A DNA stretch of 64,000 nucleotides from contig NC_134431.1 of the NCBI RefSeq assembly GCF_030867145.1, positions 9,067,089 through 9,131,088 of the forward strand, given 5' to 3'. The translations under genes were made by a program, and so were the position numbers. Origin of the DNA: Opisthocomus hoazin (Eukaryota; Chordata; Aves; Opisthocomiformes; Opisthocomidae). Below are positions 1 through 14,000 of this stretch, piece after piece. The first letter of the stretch is position 1, and each line of letters begins with the position of its first letter. A model generated the notes under the pieces. It searched no databases. It saw only the letters and a program-made list of their open reading frames with translations, and was not told where the DNA came from.

Positions 1-1254
1 GGGTGGGGGGTAGGAATTCAGAGGACAAAAGTTTTCCTTGTAGTGTGCACTGTGCTGATTTCCAAACCTTGGCAGCCATGAGCACAACGCAGCAACGGCA
101 AAAGTTTGGCCAAGACAAATCTATAAAATTTGCACTGTACGTACACCTTCTTCATGCATCAAGGTCTAATAAGCCCAGATACTTTCTGCCTCTCTGAACA
201 GTCAAGCTACAGTGGTGTCCCCACGGATTCTAGCGGGGCCAGGAGCATGGAGACTTTATTATGTAACAACCCACATTATTCAGTGAAAATCTGGAATACG
301 CTTTATTAGTTGGGCCATTGTTTGGTCAGGAAATACCTCCAGACAAATGTGATGACACAGGCATTTTTAATTTGCCACTTCAAGTTCATAGCAAATTTGG
401 TGATTTTACTTGTAATTCCCTCCATTAAAAATGACAGGCTGCAAGGTTAGCAGTTTCCCTCAGAAGCTCTCGATGACATTACAGACACACATAGAAAGCA
501 CGAGCACATCAGAACGAATTAAGATCACCTCCCTTGCCCATAATCTGAAACACTCTATGTGGTCTCTCTTAGCATCAGTCCCAAATGCCAACACACTGGA
601 ACAGCATGTGCAAGTGGTTGGAGGTAGGGGAAGAGAGAGGTCAAATTCTATGTGCTCCGTATGATCAAATTTGTGGTATAAAACCAACAATTACCAGCGA
701 AGTGGTGAGTGAAAAACAAACGTCCTATCCATTACCCAATTCCAAATGCCAATGCGATGCCCCCAGGACCCTCAGTCCTCAGTTATTTTTTTGACATACT
801 TGGTAACGTGTCAAGCCTTAATACCTGCTCTCAAATGAAGTTGTTGGGATTTTCCATTTGTGAGCTCAAAGCAATTTTCATTTCAGAAAAGACTTAGAGA
901 AAGGCCAGCTAGGCTGCTGCTGAAGTAGAATCTGAGGATGTATTCCTCCGTGAATTACACTTCTGCTTAGGATAAAAAGGAAAAAAATGTAGCAGAAGTG
1001 ATGTTGAGTGCAAAATATTTAATCTTGACTGAATATCACTGCTCAATGCAGACCCAAAGGAAACACTGATAAAGAAAAAAAAAAAAAGAGGAAAAAAAAA
1101 GAAATCCTAGCTTTCTGTACAGTGAGGATTAGTAACTGAATTGCAGCCAGTGTAGAAACATCCACTTTTGCTGGACTTCAGTCTAGATAATATAAAAAAA
1201 AAAAATTACAGATTATGTAGGGCTGGGTAATAAAAGAGGTAGCCGTGGTGAGTC
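1..1254. other. AT-rich non-coding DNA, no gene seen
   Basis: Open frames here are short, overlap on opposite strands and match nothing I recognise. The only structure is homopolymeric: an A13 run at 1075-1087 followed by an A9 run at 1092-1100, and an A12 run at 1194-1205. No CR1 end, splice-site pair or RNA gene was seen. Confidence 0.6.
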
Positions 1255-1331
1255 TGCAACTGCACGTTTTTTGGCTGGAGGTTTAATGAACGAGGCTGAA
1301 GTTCTGCCAAACAACGCTGAATGAGTCTGAT

Positions 1332-1478
1332 GCGGCTCCTGGGGTTTGCTTAAAGAGGGGAAGCGTCAGCGGAGGTCTGCGGGCCGGCCGCGGCAAGTGG
1401 GTGGGAGTTTTACAGAGGGGTTGCTGCTCGAACCATTAGCAGCGTGGGACACCTCACCTGCGCACCGACGTCTTCTCG
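1332..1478. promoter_or_regulatory. Small CpG cluster in an AT-rich setting
   Basis: About 13 CpG dinucleotides fall within roughly 150 bp, including the GGCCGGCCGCGGC stretch at 1383-1394, while the flanks have almost none. In vertebrate DNA CpG is normally depleted, so a local cluster suggests protection from methylation (enhancer or minor promoter), a recent GC-rich insertion, or biased gene conversion. It is too short for a standard CpG-island call. No exon, splice site or repeat that I recognise accompanies it. The functional call is inference. Confidence 0.3.
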
Positions 1479-1500
1479 GGAAGCACCAGGCTTAGGGCTG

Positions 1501-4500
1501 TTTGTGTAGGCTGGCGGACACTGTGTGATCCCTCCTCAGTTGCACATAGCTATTTTATGGCCAGGCCGTGAGGTACAGCTAGGATTTTGAGGAATACCAG
1601 GTGTGTGTTGGAGAAACCAATTTCCACATCAGGAAAGCCTCCTGCACTCAGGCCCCTCAGCCTGGCCAGTTGGGTGGGCCTCTGCCTGCCACCAGCATCC
1701 CCAGGAGAGCATGAGTGCTTCCCGACCAGCCAACGGAGCCAAATGCCACCAACACACTTTGGTGTGATGGTGCAGGGAGCAAGGAGGAGGAAGAGTGCAG
1801 AGCTTCACATAGAATTTGTCTCCCAGAGCCAGGAGCTGCAGACTTCTATCTCTTCCCACCTCCTAACTGGGCTCAGAGCCCAAGTATAACCTTTTTTCCC
1901 CAAACTGCTCTGAAATTAGGCATCTAAAACTGTCAGTGAAACTCAGGCTCCAACGCATGAGGAATAATAAGGCTGCTCTCTACACACACACTCTTGAGAA
2001 ATACTTCCATGGTCAGTTTTGGGTGCATTTTTGCACAATGGCTTTGTATGCTGTTATCACAAACACCCCAGCATGTGACTGGGCAGAGGTGAAAAGTCAG
2101 AGAAAGCCTTTTTCCTTCAGGTCAAGTGAATTTGGGCCATGTTTGTAATCACTACATGCAGTTTCCAGGTGCTGGATGGTCACTAGCACTAGCAAGAAAA
2201 ATGTCCTTTCAGAATTCATTCGCATCCCAAAAAGATAATCCCACGATATAAGCATCACCTCGCTAGCAAGGCACGCTTCCTTGGAATCCACCTCACCGGA
2301 CGAGATGTGGGCGGCTTGCAAATACATATCTTCGGCTCTCAGAGATGCATGGTCTGCAGGTCAGTGATGTGTGAGAGCAGCAGCGAGTACTTGCTCCTCT
2401 TGCTTCTGCTAAACAAGGCTGAAATGCAGGAAATCCCATTCCTTCATTTTTTTCCCAGCTTCAGATGAATAACCTGTATTTTTAAAGCAAGAAGAAGTGC
2501 CAGATGAATTTTCAGACGTATCTGCCCTGCTACCGCCATGCCTCGCCCTTGCCACCTCCGCCCTGCTGACCGGCATGCAATAAGCACTCCCTGTGGACTT
2601 TGTCTGCCCTGCAGTGTTTTAAGCCCATGTATAATTGCTGAGAAACCCTCTCTACCTAAGAGGCAGAGGAGACTATTTCTTTGTGTTTCTTTTTGCTCAG
2701 AAGGGGCTGAAGAAGCAATCCTGACTTAAAGGCTGACTCTGATTGGAAAATAAACAACTATAAAGTACAATAAATCCCATTGAAGAGTCCAGTCAAAACA
2801 TCCCAATGAACAGCTAATGCTCTACTAACCAAATCCAGATGTCACTGCCTTGTCTGGCACTAATTGGTTGACTGGAGAGTAACTGAAGGAAATCTCTATT
2901 TCTTGCACTTGGGATGAGTTGCTAAGGCAGAAAATGGTTTAGTTTTGTTGTGCTGCTTAATTTCCTAACTACAGAGAAGTCACAGGCACCTGTGCTCATT
3001 AGGACCTCTGCTAACAGGCTCCCTCTGGCAGGACATGCTCCTATTTTAGGCTCCTTAAGGCAACTCACAAAGTTTCTCAAGAGCATGGAGCCTTTGACGT
3101 TCCTTCATTCCCAAATGTTTCCGGGTTTATTTGTTTAACCAAAGGACATGCCCTAGCAGATTGCAGCTAAGTTCTTAGATAAAGGTAGTTACATAGTCCA
3201 GCTGGAAGTATTTGAAACACCAAGGAAAACACCAAATATAATTAAAAAAAATAACATCAGGAGACTGGAGATGAGCTTGGAAATAGAAAGTGGATTTTAA
3301 AAAGTAAGATTAGTCTGGTGCACCCTAACTCCTACAGCCTGGAAATTCCATGTCTCCCTGCACAACTCTGCATTGGCAAAGGACACACAAAGTGATTAAC
3401 CAGGATTTTCCAATTATTTTTTTAAGTATATTTGACAGGATCATATAATATATTAGTATTTTAGAAACAATTCTGTGTAATACTACAAAGCAACATGTGT
3501 GCCTGGAAGGATCTTCTTTGTTTTACCAGAATACTTCCCAGTGCCATGAATCTGCACACACTTACTGACATTGTTTACCCTCAAGAAAAGATATCTCTTT
3601 GGCTTTAGTAACTTCTATGACATTAAGAATTGCTATTCATAATTCATTATTCAGGGTCTAGTCATATGCTGAGCACATAGAAGGAGGTTCTGTGAAAGAC
3701 CTTCCTAGGAAGTTAGTTAATAAGATTCTGTTAAAAAAAATACTGTTCATACTCCTTCCCATTTTAGATCAGTCAGTAATATTAATTTTACATTTAATTA
3801 ACTTTAATTTTATCAAATAACTTACGAACATGAATTTTAATACAAATTTCCCTTGGCATCACTTGAATGTTGTTCATACTTTATAAGGGCATTTTAGAAC
3901 TACATAAATTTGCACACCAAAATCTAATGTTGAGCTTCTGCTCACTTATCTGGAACTGATTGTTTAGTGCTTGTAAAAAAGTAAAAAGCCTATAATCTGA
4001 CCCTCAAGTGTCAAAGTCATTTTTTCAGTGGAGCAGTGTACAGTGGAGCATCTGTCCAGGCACATCCAGCCATATCTTTCACTCATGATCTGCAAGTGGA
4101 TAAGACAGGATTTGAAATACAGTAGACAGTTGTGCAAAGTATGAACAGTGAAAATTATATCCAGCCTTTAATCCAGGGGATTCTGCGCTGAGCTCAGCCT
4201 CCATGGGTATACATATCCACTATGCATTTAGTTCCACGTATTCAAAAGCTGGACATTCCCCTAGAAGAGTCACATGGGAGCAAAGTGGGATTAAGTAGCT
4301 TTCTCTCCATGTTTTGTTATTAGTATTACATATGTAATATGCAGTCACATAAGCAACTGTGCTGCACAATCATCAGCAAAGAAATGAAATTCTTCCAAGA
4401 TACCAGAAGGTTTCACATTTCATGTATCTTCTTTATTTTGTTGTTAGCCTTGGGAGAGAAGGGACGGAAAAAAAGCGGGAGGTTATTCATACACCATGCA

Positions 4501-6226
4501 TTTGGAATCAGAAAAATTCTGATAAACCTTCCTCCTCCAAGCCTAAATGAGGGACTATTTCCTGCCAACAGGATTCTGAATGCAAAACCATCTCCCTCAC
4601 CCAGCTTCTTCTTCTATCCTTTCAAAACTGTCAGAAGCTTACCTGGCTTTGGCAATGGTTAATACAAGGGAGAACTTCTCTGCTGTGGATGCTGGACATA
4701 TGTCAACATAAAAAAACCTATCATCTTGCCAGTACAAAGTGGCACCTGTTTGCAACCTCATAAAAAGGCCAAGGGCAAAGCAGGGTCCTCCAAGGATTAC
4801 CATCTCTACCTGTTTTTCAATTTGCAGCTCCTTGAAGGTCTTAAGCTGGGGCGTCTCACCAGCAGGAATTAGATGTGTAGCTTGAACACCAACAGGGAAT
4901 TTTTACAATGTGTAACGCATGAAAGTACCAAATTTAAGCAGACAGGTATTGAACTGCTCATAATAGGGGCAGGGGATTAAATTTTCTGTTCAATTTTATC
5001 TCAAAAATTCCTACGAAGAAATTGTGGGATATTAGGAAGAAAATGCCTATAGGAGTTGAATAGTTAAATTTCTGTTTCCATTGAGCTAATTAGATAAAAT
5101 GGATAAATTCTGAAATGGGTATTTTACAGAGTGCAGAGCATCAGTTCTTACTGGCATTTAACATTAAATATCTCTCCTTATCACTAACCACTTCAGAGCA
5201 CTAAAATATATCTTTAAAAAACAGTCTTTGACTTTGGCAGCAAAGCTGACTTTAAAAGAAACTGTTAACATTCAGTTGAGTGGCATGTGGAGGAAAACAG
5301 GCAAAGTAAACTCACGGGTTAATGAAAGTAAATGAGATAATCCTCATTGATCCCCCATAATCCCCACAGTCTGAGTGCAACTGTCAATCACTGGGAGAAA
5401 CTTTTTTCTAATCTGTCCCTCTGTGAATAGGTCATTCCAAACTGAATATACTTTATACACAGACATGTAGACAAACATACACATACGCTGAACATAAAAC
5501 AAAAATTTTAGCAGGGTAAATTCCAAAACGAAGGGGAAAGTAAAGCATAGCTAAAATATGATATGTAAATTTTAAAAATATGAACTTTCTTTTACCAGTC
5601 AAAAGATGTTCAGGGTGTCTGTTCATACTAACTCACTGCTTCCCTTGTAAGCTGGTAGCAAATAATGAATCTGTTAAACCTCTGCTCCGTAAAGGAAGAA
5701 AGACTGTTCCCTTGAAATTAAAACTTACTGTTCAACAGATTGACCTAAGCAACATATGGTCTGGAACATAAAAGAAATTACTGGCATAAGAACTGCTAGC
5801 ATAAGAAATGCATTAAATCAAAGGATGGTGTATCTGAGGCTTATAGAACCCCAACATGTTGCTCTCCCTCCCAAGCACTGCACCGGATTCACAGGTGACC
5901 TGAGGCATGAGTCTCTGTCTTGAGCTCTTGTTTCACTTTGGTCCATAGCCACTTGAGCAGTGCTGTGCTCCTCCTGCACTGGCACAGCCGGGAGGGGTGC
6001 GTGTGGAGGCACCACGATCCGGGAAGGAGAACACATCTGGATTACAAGGGCACCAGCTCTATAGTCCAGATTTTATCACAGAAGCTCAGCTCTAAACCCT
6101 TGCTTGATTTTGTGAGAAGTTCATCCAAGATGCCCAGTGCATAAAGACACTGTTATTTACAACATTTATAAGTACCTGCTTATTCTGAGAAATTTCCATC
6201 TAATACCTTGCCTCTGGAATTGTTGA
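1501..6226. other. Non-coding DNA, no gene seen
   Basis: A mostly AT-rich stretch. The longest frame (4339-4662, plus) has no recognisable domain and no supporting splice structure. I see no transposon end, RNA gene or clear regulatory block here. Confidence 0.6.
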
Positions 6227-6332
6227 TAGTGTAGACATGCTGTTTAGTGGCGGACTTGGCGGTGTTAGGTTTACAGTTGCACTCAATGATCTTACGGGTC
6301 TTTTCCAACCTAAATGTTTCTACGATTCTGTA
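6227..6332 (+). mobile_element. CR1 LINE, 3'-end fragment
   Basis: The segment shows the usual last ~100 bp of an avian CR1 element in plus orientation: the GGTGTTAGGTTTACAG block, a CAATGATCTTA block, then TCTTTTCCAACC and a decayed terminal octamer (ACGATTCTGTA). CR1 copies are normally 5'-truncated, ending at this 3' tail, which the element's own reverse transcriptase uses for priming. Only the untranslated tail is kept, so no reverse transcriptase is encoded. Substitutions in the tail suggest a fairly old copy. Confidence 0.85.
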
Positions 6333-7611
6333 TTACAGCAATTGCTTACAGAGAAAGTCTACAGGATTTAAAAGAAAGACAGTCTTTCTACCTAGCATTC
6401 ATACCCACTTGTAAAAATGTTATTGCACGCTGCAGCGGAAAAGGAAAATGTCTGTCAAAGGTTTGGGATAGAAATGCTTCACACCACCCAAAGGTACCTC
6501 TTGACAACACAGTGCAACAGCCATTTGCCTCCTGTAAACATTCAGAGCAAACTGCTGCCTAAGCCACCACTTCCAACCTGAGGCTGAGCTGGAAATAAGT
6601 GCCCCACTCTCAGGTTTAAAGAAAAACCAGCTTGGTAGCCATTTGGCCTGCAGCCAGGATTAAAGTGTTAACTCCATGTCTGTCAACCTGTCACTTAAAT
6701 GTTTACCAAACTACTGACCACTTCTATTAAAAGACCATTAAACCAGGATTAAGCTTTTCCAGGGTTAAGCTGATGTAAAAATGCAAGGAATGTCACACCA
6801 AGGGCAGCTCATTTTATTTGTATTGTAAACAGCTAGAAGATGGAGGATAAAATGTTACATGTTTATTAAATATGGGAATATACCCCTGCTTTGCATTTTC
6901 ACTTCTTTCAGCTTCCTAAACCCAAATCCCATTACTCAGTGCTCTGATAGCTGCAGAGCATCACCCAGCAAACACGGAAAGCTCCAACTCCCTTAAAACC
7001 AGCACTGGCTGCTTTACAGCAGGTCAGGGCTGCTCTGCCTGGAGGGGGGACACGATACAGAGTCCAGCCATAGTGTGGGAAAAGCCATGATTACAAACAC
7101 AACATTTGCTTAATGTGTCGCGTCATAACCAGAGACTAGTTGTTAAAAAAAGGCCAGCCTCATCAAAAGCAAGAGTCTATTTTCAGCAGTCTGTGAACTT
7201 CTTTTGCGGCAGTGTTTGCAGCCAAAGACGGGAGGTGTGTGCACAGGCAGGGCATGGGTGCTGCTGCACCTTTCAGATTGTTCTGTTACCTCAGGTAAAA
7301 TAAGTCTTACAGGAAAAGGCACAAAGCTCTACAAATCATCATTTCATCAACTAGGGGAGTATTACTTCTGAAAATGGTCAAAGGAAGAGAAAAATGACCC
7401 ATAAATGAAGCGTATCGTCTCATTTTTCCCTTTGTCAATTCCTAGCAACTCAGTGATGTATCACCTAAGAACAAAATCCTGGAAGACACCACCCGAGCCA
7501 GTCTGTACTTACGGTCAAAACGGACTGTCCAGCCTTTCTGTCTCTGATGTATGGGCTCACACGAAGCTGTTCAACACTGTTGTAGGCTCTGGGTTACTCC
7601 ATCCAGGTCAG

Positions 7612-7635
7612 CACACACACGCATGTATGTATGTA
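7612..7635. repeat. Compound microsatellite (CA)n-(TATG)n
   Basis: A CACACACAC run is followed directly by three ATGT units. It is short and interrupted, so probably of low variability. Confidence 0.75.
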
Positions 7636-8050
7636 GTACCAGGAAGCAGCTTTTGGACTGTGCAGATCTAGTGGGTCTGTAGATGATGCTTTCTTGAGAG
7701 ATACATAGATTCCTAAAAGCTATCCATGGATAACATCTGAGCTAAATAACCTGGTCTGCAGATAACTACAAGCCCAAAACCTTAACAAAGAGAATTAGGA
7801 AGTTGATATCCTAGTTATCCAGGCTGACTACTGTGAACAATGTGTCTTCCTTTTGACTTGACGCTCACTTAATGCTCTGAGTTTCATACAGTTCTAGATG
7901 TAAAAGAAACAAACAAGTCTACCAAGGGGTACCAAGCACCTCAGTGGAAGTCTTTCCAGCTTAGCTTGCCAGGTGCTGTGATGGGACTCGTGAGGTTGCT
8001 CCTGTTGTCTTACATTTACCCACTACCAGCCTTTGGTAAAGACAGGGTGC

Positions 8051-8080
8051 AAGGCTAGATGGCCTTACAGCCTGATCCAC
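8051..8080 (+). repeat. Possible ancient CR1/L3-like fragment
   Basis: The words GGCTAGATGGCCTTACAG and CCTGATCCAC resemble the near-terminal region of old CR1/L3 elements, where a GACTAGATGGACC-type block is followed by a CTGATCCAG-type block. Only about 30 bp can be matched by eye, so a chance match is quite possible. Confidence 0.25.
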
Positions 8081-11000
8081 TTTGGGTGTTTGTATCTGCC
8101 ACCTAATTAGTTCTGAATAAAAGCATGCTGGTTTGTCTGAATATTAGTGCAAAAACATGACTCACAGAACTGTTGGTCTCTACCTTTACTAACTACTATT
8201 CATTCAAATATAAGCCATTGAGAAATTCTGCCTACATCAAGACCACAGAATTTGCCATTCCCAAACAAAGGAGGTGCATATATTTAATGAGATTCCTCCC
8301 CTTCCCCTTAGCCCTCGCCCCTTCTCTAGCCCGTTATCTATATTAAATATAATTTTGCTTTCAGGAAGTATCTATGACATTTCCATCTGAAGCAGGACTT
8401 CCAGTATTTACAGATATCAAAGAAGTGGTCTTAATTTCATCTGATACTTTAAAAAGCCTTTTATTCTAAAATAAATTATTGAAATGTGGTATTGGTAAAA
8501 TGGGTTGCTCCAGTAATGGATTTACTCTGATGGTGCAATCAATTTCAGAGATTGGATTTCAGGATAGAAACTATTCATCACTCTCTATGTCAATGCAAGG
8601 TTTACCTTCACACTGCGGTCGCCCACCGTAGCTTGCAGATACCAAGGGCAGAGGAGGATCTATTGGAAGAACAGTCTTTCTGTTGCTTTTTTTTCCATTG
8701 TCACTGAGGTCAAAGCCTCAGGAGTTTGCACAGTTACAGCAGCTCCACAGTATCATGGTGCTATGCAAGGAGATGCAGAGGGACTCATCCCCGTGCAATA
8801 GCAGACATGCTTAAATATCCCGCTGGTCTACTCTGCCATGATTCAAATACAGACTTTCTTATCAGTGTTTTCCCACTTCTCCATCTTATTTCAGGATCAG
8901 CAGAGACTTTTAGTAGCTAAAGGCCTTCAGGGGTAGAGACTGCAATGGTTTTCATAGGAATGATGGGGAGACACCTTGGAGAAGCACAACTTCTTCCCAT
9001 CCTGTAACATAAAGCACCCAGCACATGAGTGATGCTAATGTGGGAAGAAGAGGAGCTGTGACATTAACTGTCCCTCCTTCCCCCTGCACTGACCCTTCCT
9101 TTCGGCAATTTCACATCTGAGGTTTTTCACAAGCTGGAGATCCCAATAACTGCAGGTACACCTGCCCTGCCATAACTACCAACATAGTTCCTGGACCTCT
9201 GCAGCAAAGGAGGAGGCTGAGAATGGGAGCAGTTTAGTCCTGGAGATCAACAATGACAGGATTTTACACCATTTATTTTTGCTCCATAGAGGCCCATGTG
9301 CCTCTGTTGGCATATACACATATTCACAGCCTCATTAGTCCCTCTTGCTCCTTGCTCTCTGCCTGGTGGAGCTGCTTCAGTCCTGCCAGGGCCACAGCCC
9401 ATGGAGGCTCCACGAACCACCACAAAACACAGCTTGTCTGCAGTGTCCTGAACTGCCAGTGGCAGGAACAAACAGCAAAACTAAGCCCTGTGATATGAAA
9501 AACATGAAAGCTCTTTTTCCATCCTCATCTCTAATGAATCTTGTTCTTTGTTCCCCGAAAGCAAAGTCAGCTCCGTAAATCAAGTCTGTGGATTTGGGGT
9601 TTTACATTAACACCTTCATTCATGCTTTGCTGTGACCTCTTGGACTGGGGTGAACTATTCTACTGTGCTGGGAAATGGCAGCTCCAGAGCCAAATTTAGC
9701 ACCTAGAAAATATCCCTTGGCTCTTAGGTGCCATAATTTTAAACCTGACTCCCTGCTTAAAGACAAAGTCATGTCTACATTTGATTTCAGGTGTTACATA
9801 CAATAATTTAAGAAGTTAAGTGGGGATCTGGCAAGTCTCTGACTACGGAGGGGGTTGGAAAATATTATTTGGAGCCAGAAATGCAGCTTTCTTGGCTATG
9901 ATCTGTACTCTGTCTACCAACATCAGCTCTGCATTTAGTCTTTCACTAACTTTCTCAAGTATTACAAATGGTGAAGTTTTGCTCAGCTGGAGAATCATGA
10001 TAAATAAATACAGCTGGTTTGGAATACCTAATGAAGGGTGAAAAACTGGGCTTGTGATAGTTATTTTTAATGCCACTTAGGACAGTTAAAAGTGACTGAA
10101 AGGTCTCAGGAGTTTTAGAGCTTTCTTCTCACTCCACTGCTTCCACTCTTTCTTTTGCTCTTTTTTTCGTATGAAATATGGCCTATCCTGGGAATGAAAT
10201 TTTAAAAATCGAAACTCTGAAGAATCTCACAAAAGGCACCTTGTAATGGTGAAGACACAGCAAGCCACAGCAAGAAAGCTACTGATGATGCCACCACAAT
10301 GCCTGCAAAGGAAGGGCTCCTGGAAGGGCAAGGTCTCCCAGAGACAACTAACTTTAACTTTGGTCACAGCAAACAGGTGGTTAAGGTTCCTCTTCATGCT
10401 GCACTTAAATACACAAATCCTTCCAGTCATCCAACACAGAGTTTATGCTTTACTTACTGTCACTCCTGCCCACAGCCTCAACAAGTCTATAAGCAAGGTT
10501 CTCGCTGCCTCAGCCTCTGTTCAGAGCTTTTAATTTTGCTCAGGGACAAGATTAGGCTGCTGTATCTGTGCCAGAGACTCAATATTTTCCACCTGTGGTA
10601 ACCACACTTGAAACACTATAAATGAGCTCTTGGAGTGCTTCATCTTCTGCAATCTGGTGCTGACCAGTAGATCCATATAACTTGGTGGTCACCAACACTA
10701 GCACATCTACTTTGGAGGTGCTTTTGGAAGGGGAAGTGCTGGAAGGGTTCAGAAAGAAGAGGCAATACTAAAGGGGGAATGAAACTGTACCATAAATTAG
10801 ACTTTTACTCAGAATTTCTAATCTTTTAGTTTTATAATTTCAAAACAGCAGTAGTCACTCCAGTGAAGAATGAAGAATTTCTTTATTAAAGATGCAGCAC
10901 TCCTCACTGCTCAGATAAGAGGTAAGCACTTCAGGTACTCTAAAAAGAAATAAAAGATCTATTCCCAAGTATGACCATCATGGTACAAAGGTCTGTTCCT

Positions 11001-14000
11001 GCAATTGTTTTGTGTTTCTTAACTTCGAAATATCAATGGACAGAAAATAAATTAAACCCAGAATACTCCTGCAGCCTTCTTAATCAACTGTAAAAAGAGA
11101 AAAGAAAAAATAAATTACCCGAAGATACAACCACATTCAGCAATACCGTGTAGAAATCACAGTTAATGTCAACAGGAGTGCAGGATGCTAAGAGGTTATC
11201 TGTGCTATGATATTAGACATACACGTATCTAAGCAAAATCAAGCACTTTCCATGGAATCTTTAAGAGCTGCGGATCTAAGTTTACCATCTGACTCCAGTA
11301 TAGTGCCACAAACTCACTCGGGCTCTCACACACCATATACCTAGTTCATCTATAAAGAGATAAGGTCTCAGACCTCCGATCTTCCCTCAACGAGACAGCA
11401 GTGCCTCCTGCTGTACTCTGCACTGCATCTGTTCCCAGACTTCCAGCTTGGTCTGGAACCGAGTTACCAGTTCCAGTTACCAGTGAAGCTATGGTTGGCA
11501 TTTTGAGAACTGAGATGAGTCATGGAAGATGTGTCTAACTGGCCTCAACACCTCTGGAAACATCAGCCTGTGTCACAGAAATACACTCTGCACAACCCAG
11601 CATGGGACAACAGTGAGCTCTGCAGAGGGTGAGGCAGTCCGAAATACCCGACAGCTATTCTGTTCACAAACCAGATTTTAATACACTTCTGAGTCTGTTC
11701 GAGTATCACAGCAAATCAGGGCTGGTCTGTGGCACCCACAGTGTTTCAGCCTACTCAGACACGCTCCCCTCCGCTTGCTTTAACACATTTCAGCGCTAGT
11801 CTGCAGGAAGCCCTGCTGCAGCACTGCGACCTTCTGCTGAACAGACTTTCACTTGCGCTGACCCATAACAAACTATCACAGTTGGGGGAATGCTGACTGT
11901 ATCATAGCCCATGTGATTGCCAAGTCTGGCTTAATACAAAAACATTAGAAAAAGGAACTTGGGGTCAATCTTACTTAAGGAATGGGCCAAACTTCCTGAA
12001 GGTCACAGCAAGAGAGCAAGCCCAATGTTTTACCTCTGAAATGGAGAGACAGAGGGGGTTTAAATGCTTTTGAGTCATCAGCCTATAAAGCAGGTAGATT
12101 AGCAAAATAAGAGAGGGGCTTGTCTCTGCTCTGGGCCATAACTGGGAGCCTTTCACTGGAGAGGGCTCTTCCTGCCCCTCAGGGTGGTTGGTTCTTCCTC
12201 CCCCTTGGGGTGGTTTTCTGCATATCAGGTAGAAAATCAGCAAGTCAAATCTTTCAAAACAATCATTATGATAACAAAAAAGAATAATAATGTTAAAGAC
12301 TACTCTGCCGCCACTGCTTCCACCCAAAACATTTCTGAAGGCTTTGCAGAAACTATTTATCAAACCTCAGTGCAGGGCAGCCGGCTCTGGGGAAGAACAC
12401 TAACAGGCACCTCCATGACTTTATGAGCTCATTTCTCACCGCAGTCAGCAGAGCTTTGCTGGTGAGGCTGCGCGAGCCACAGGATGAGGCTCTGGGCTGT
12501 TTCTCAGAGCACACAGGCCCTAGCAGCCCACCACTCTTCCCCTTCTCAGGGCAATGCTAATTCCAGTAACAGGGCCCCAGGACTTCATGTTTAGTTCAGG
12601 TGACGGTACCGTGGAGAAGGATGTCTGTTCCACTCTCACACCATTTGAATCAATCTTGTTCACCTGACTTCCAGGTTTGGGGCTACATAGTATCTGCAAA
12701 TCAGTTTGAGACCTTTGACTCAAAAGATGCCATGGGTGAAAAGGATAGTCTTTTCATTTTTAGGTAAGTTTTGGACAACCAGTAAGTTTCACAGCACATC
12801 TGGGAGACTTCTACATCTTAGGTTTGGAGGAAATGAGGCAGGAGGTTACATGGTTTCTAAAGATCACCAGAAGAAACTGCAGGAGTGCCAGGAACTACGT
12901 GTAGATAACTAGAGCTCTTCAAATGACCTGTTCCGTTAGATAAATCTCTTTTCTATTCTTGTTCCACTAAGGATTGAGAAATATCCTAATAGTCCAGCTA
13001 AGAGAAAGTAGAGAAAGGCATTTATACCTGAAACAAGTTTCATCAGTGAACAGGGTTCCTAAATAACCTTCTTCAAGCAAGTCCCAGTTCAGTGACAGGG
13101 TAGGAAGGGTTAGTGGACCTGGAAGCCATGATCCCTCCCTTGCCAGGACCACCTGCAGCCACAGTGCTCCTGCCAGCCTGGCTCTGCAGGCTCGTGCCAA
13201 GTCCAGCTCTGCTGCAGTAATCCCCTATCATCAGCACGGCCAGGAAAAATGTAGTCTGCAAGCTGTGATGCCAACATCACTGCAATGATGAAGCCTAGGA
13301 AGGAGTGCCAGGATGAGTGTTAGTTCTCCTGTAGCTAGAAGTTGCAGAATTAGTAGCCAAAGGCCCAACTGAGCTGTGGCAAAATGCCTTGCAAGGATGG
13401 CCTCAGCTGAGGAGAAGGTCAAAAAAGCAAGGAGGGACTGGTTTGGAGGCAAGACAGTCCCTGTGAATAATAGCAGAGTCACTCCAGACTTACCCCGGGA
13501 TAAATAAGAGAAAAAACTTGGTCTTGTTCATGTACAGCCAAAAGTGAATGTATGCAAAACCCAAGCACCATGAGGGAAGTATTTCTCCTCACCTCTTGCC
13601 CCCTTTAACCATTTCATACTTCTTTTCTTCCTCATCCCAGAGGATACCTGATCAATCAGCTGACAGGCAATCCACACGCGATTTCAAGTTTTCTTGAAAC
13701 ACTCCTTAGAAAATGATCTGCTCCCTCTGCAGACCAAAGAGAGCATCATCTGCTGAGCATCTCTGCAAACCAAGCCAAACTTCTAAATCTTTGCCAATTC
13801 AAAACTCATAGCATAAAACTGGGAGATTTCAGGAGTTCTTCCTAGCTGTTACTGAATTCTTACAACAGAGCAAACACTGCATTTGGACAGTCATGCAAAA
13901 ATACTAGTTTGCATTATTAAGACAGTTTTCTTCAGCTTCATTGCAGGTCTTCTTTCCAAAATTGTCCTTGAGAGTAAGTAGGAGTAATCAGAAAGGTAAG

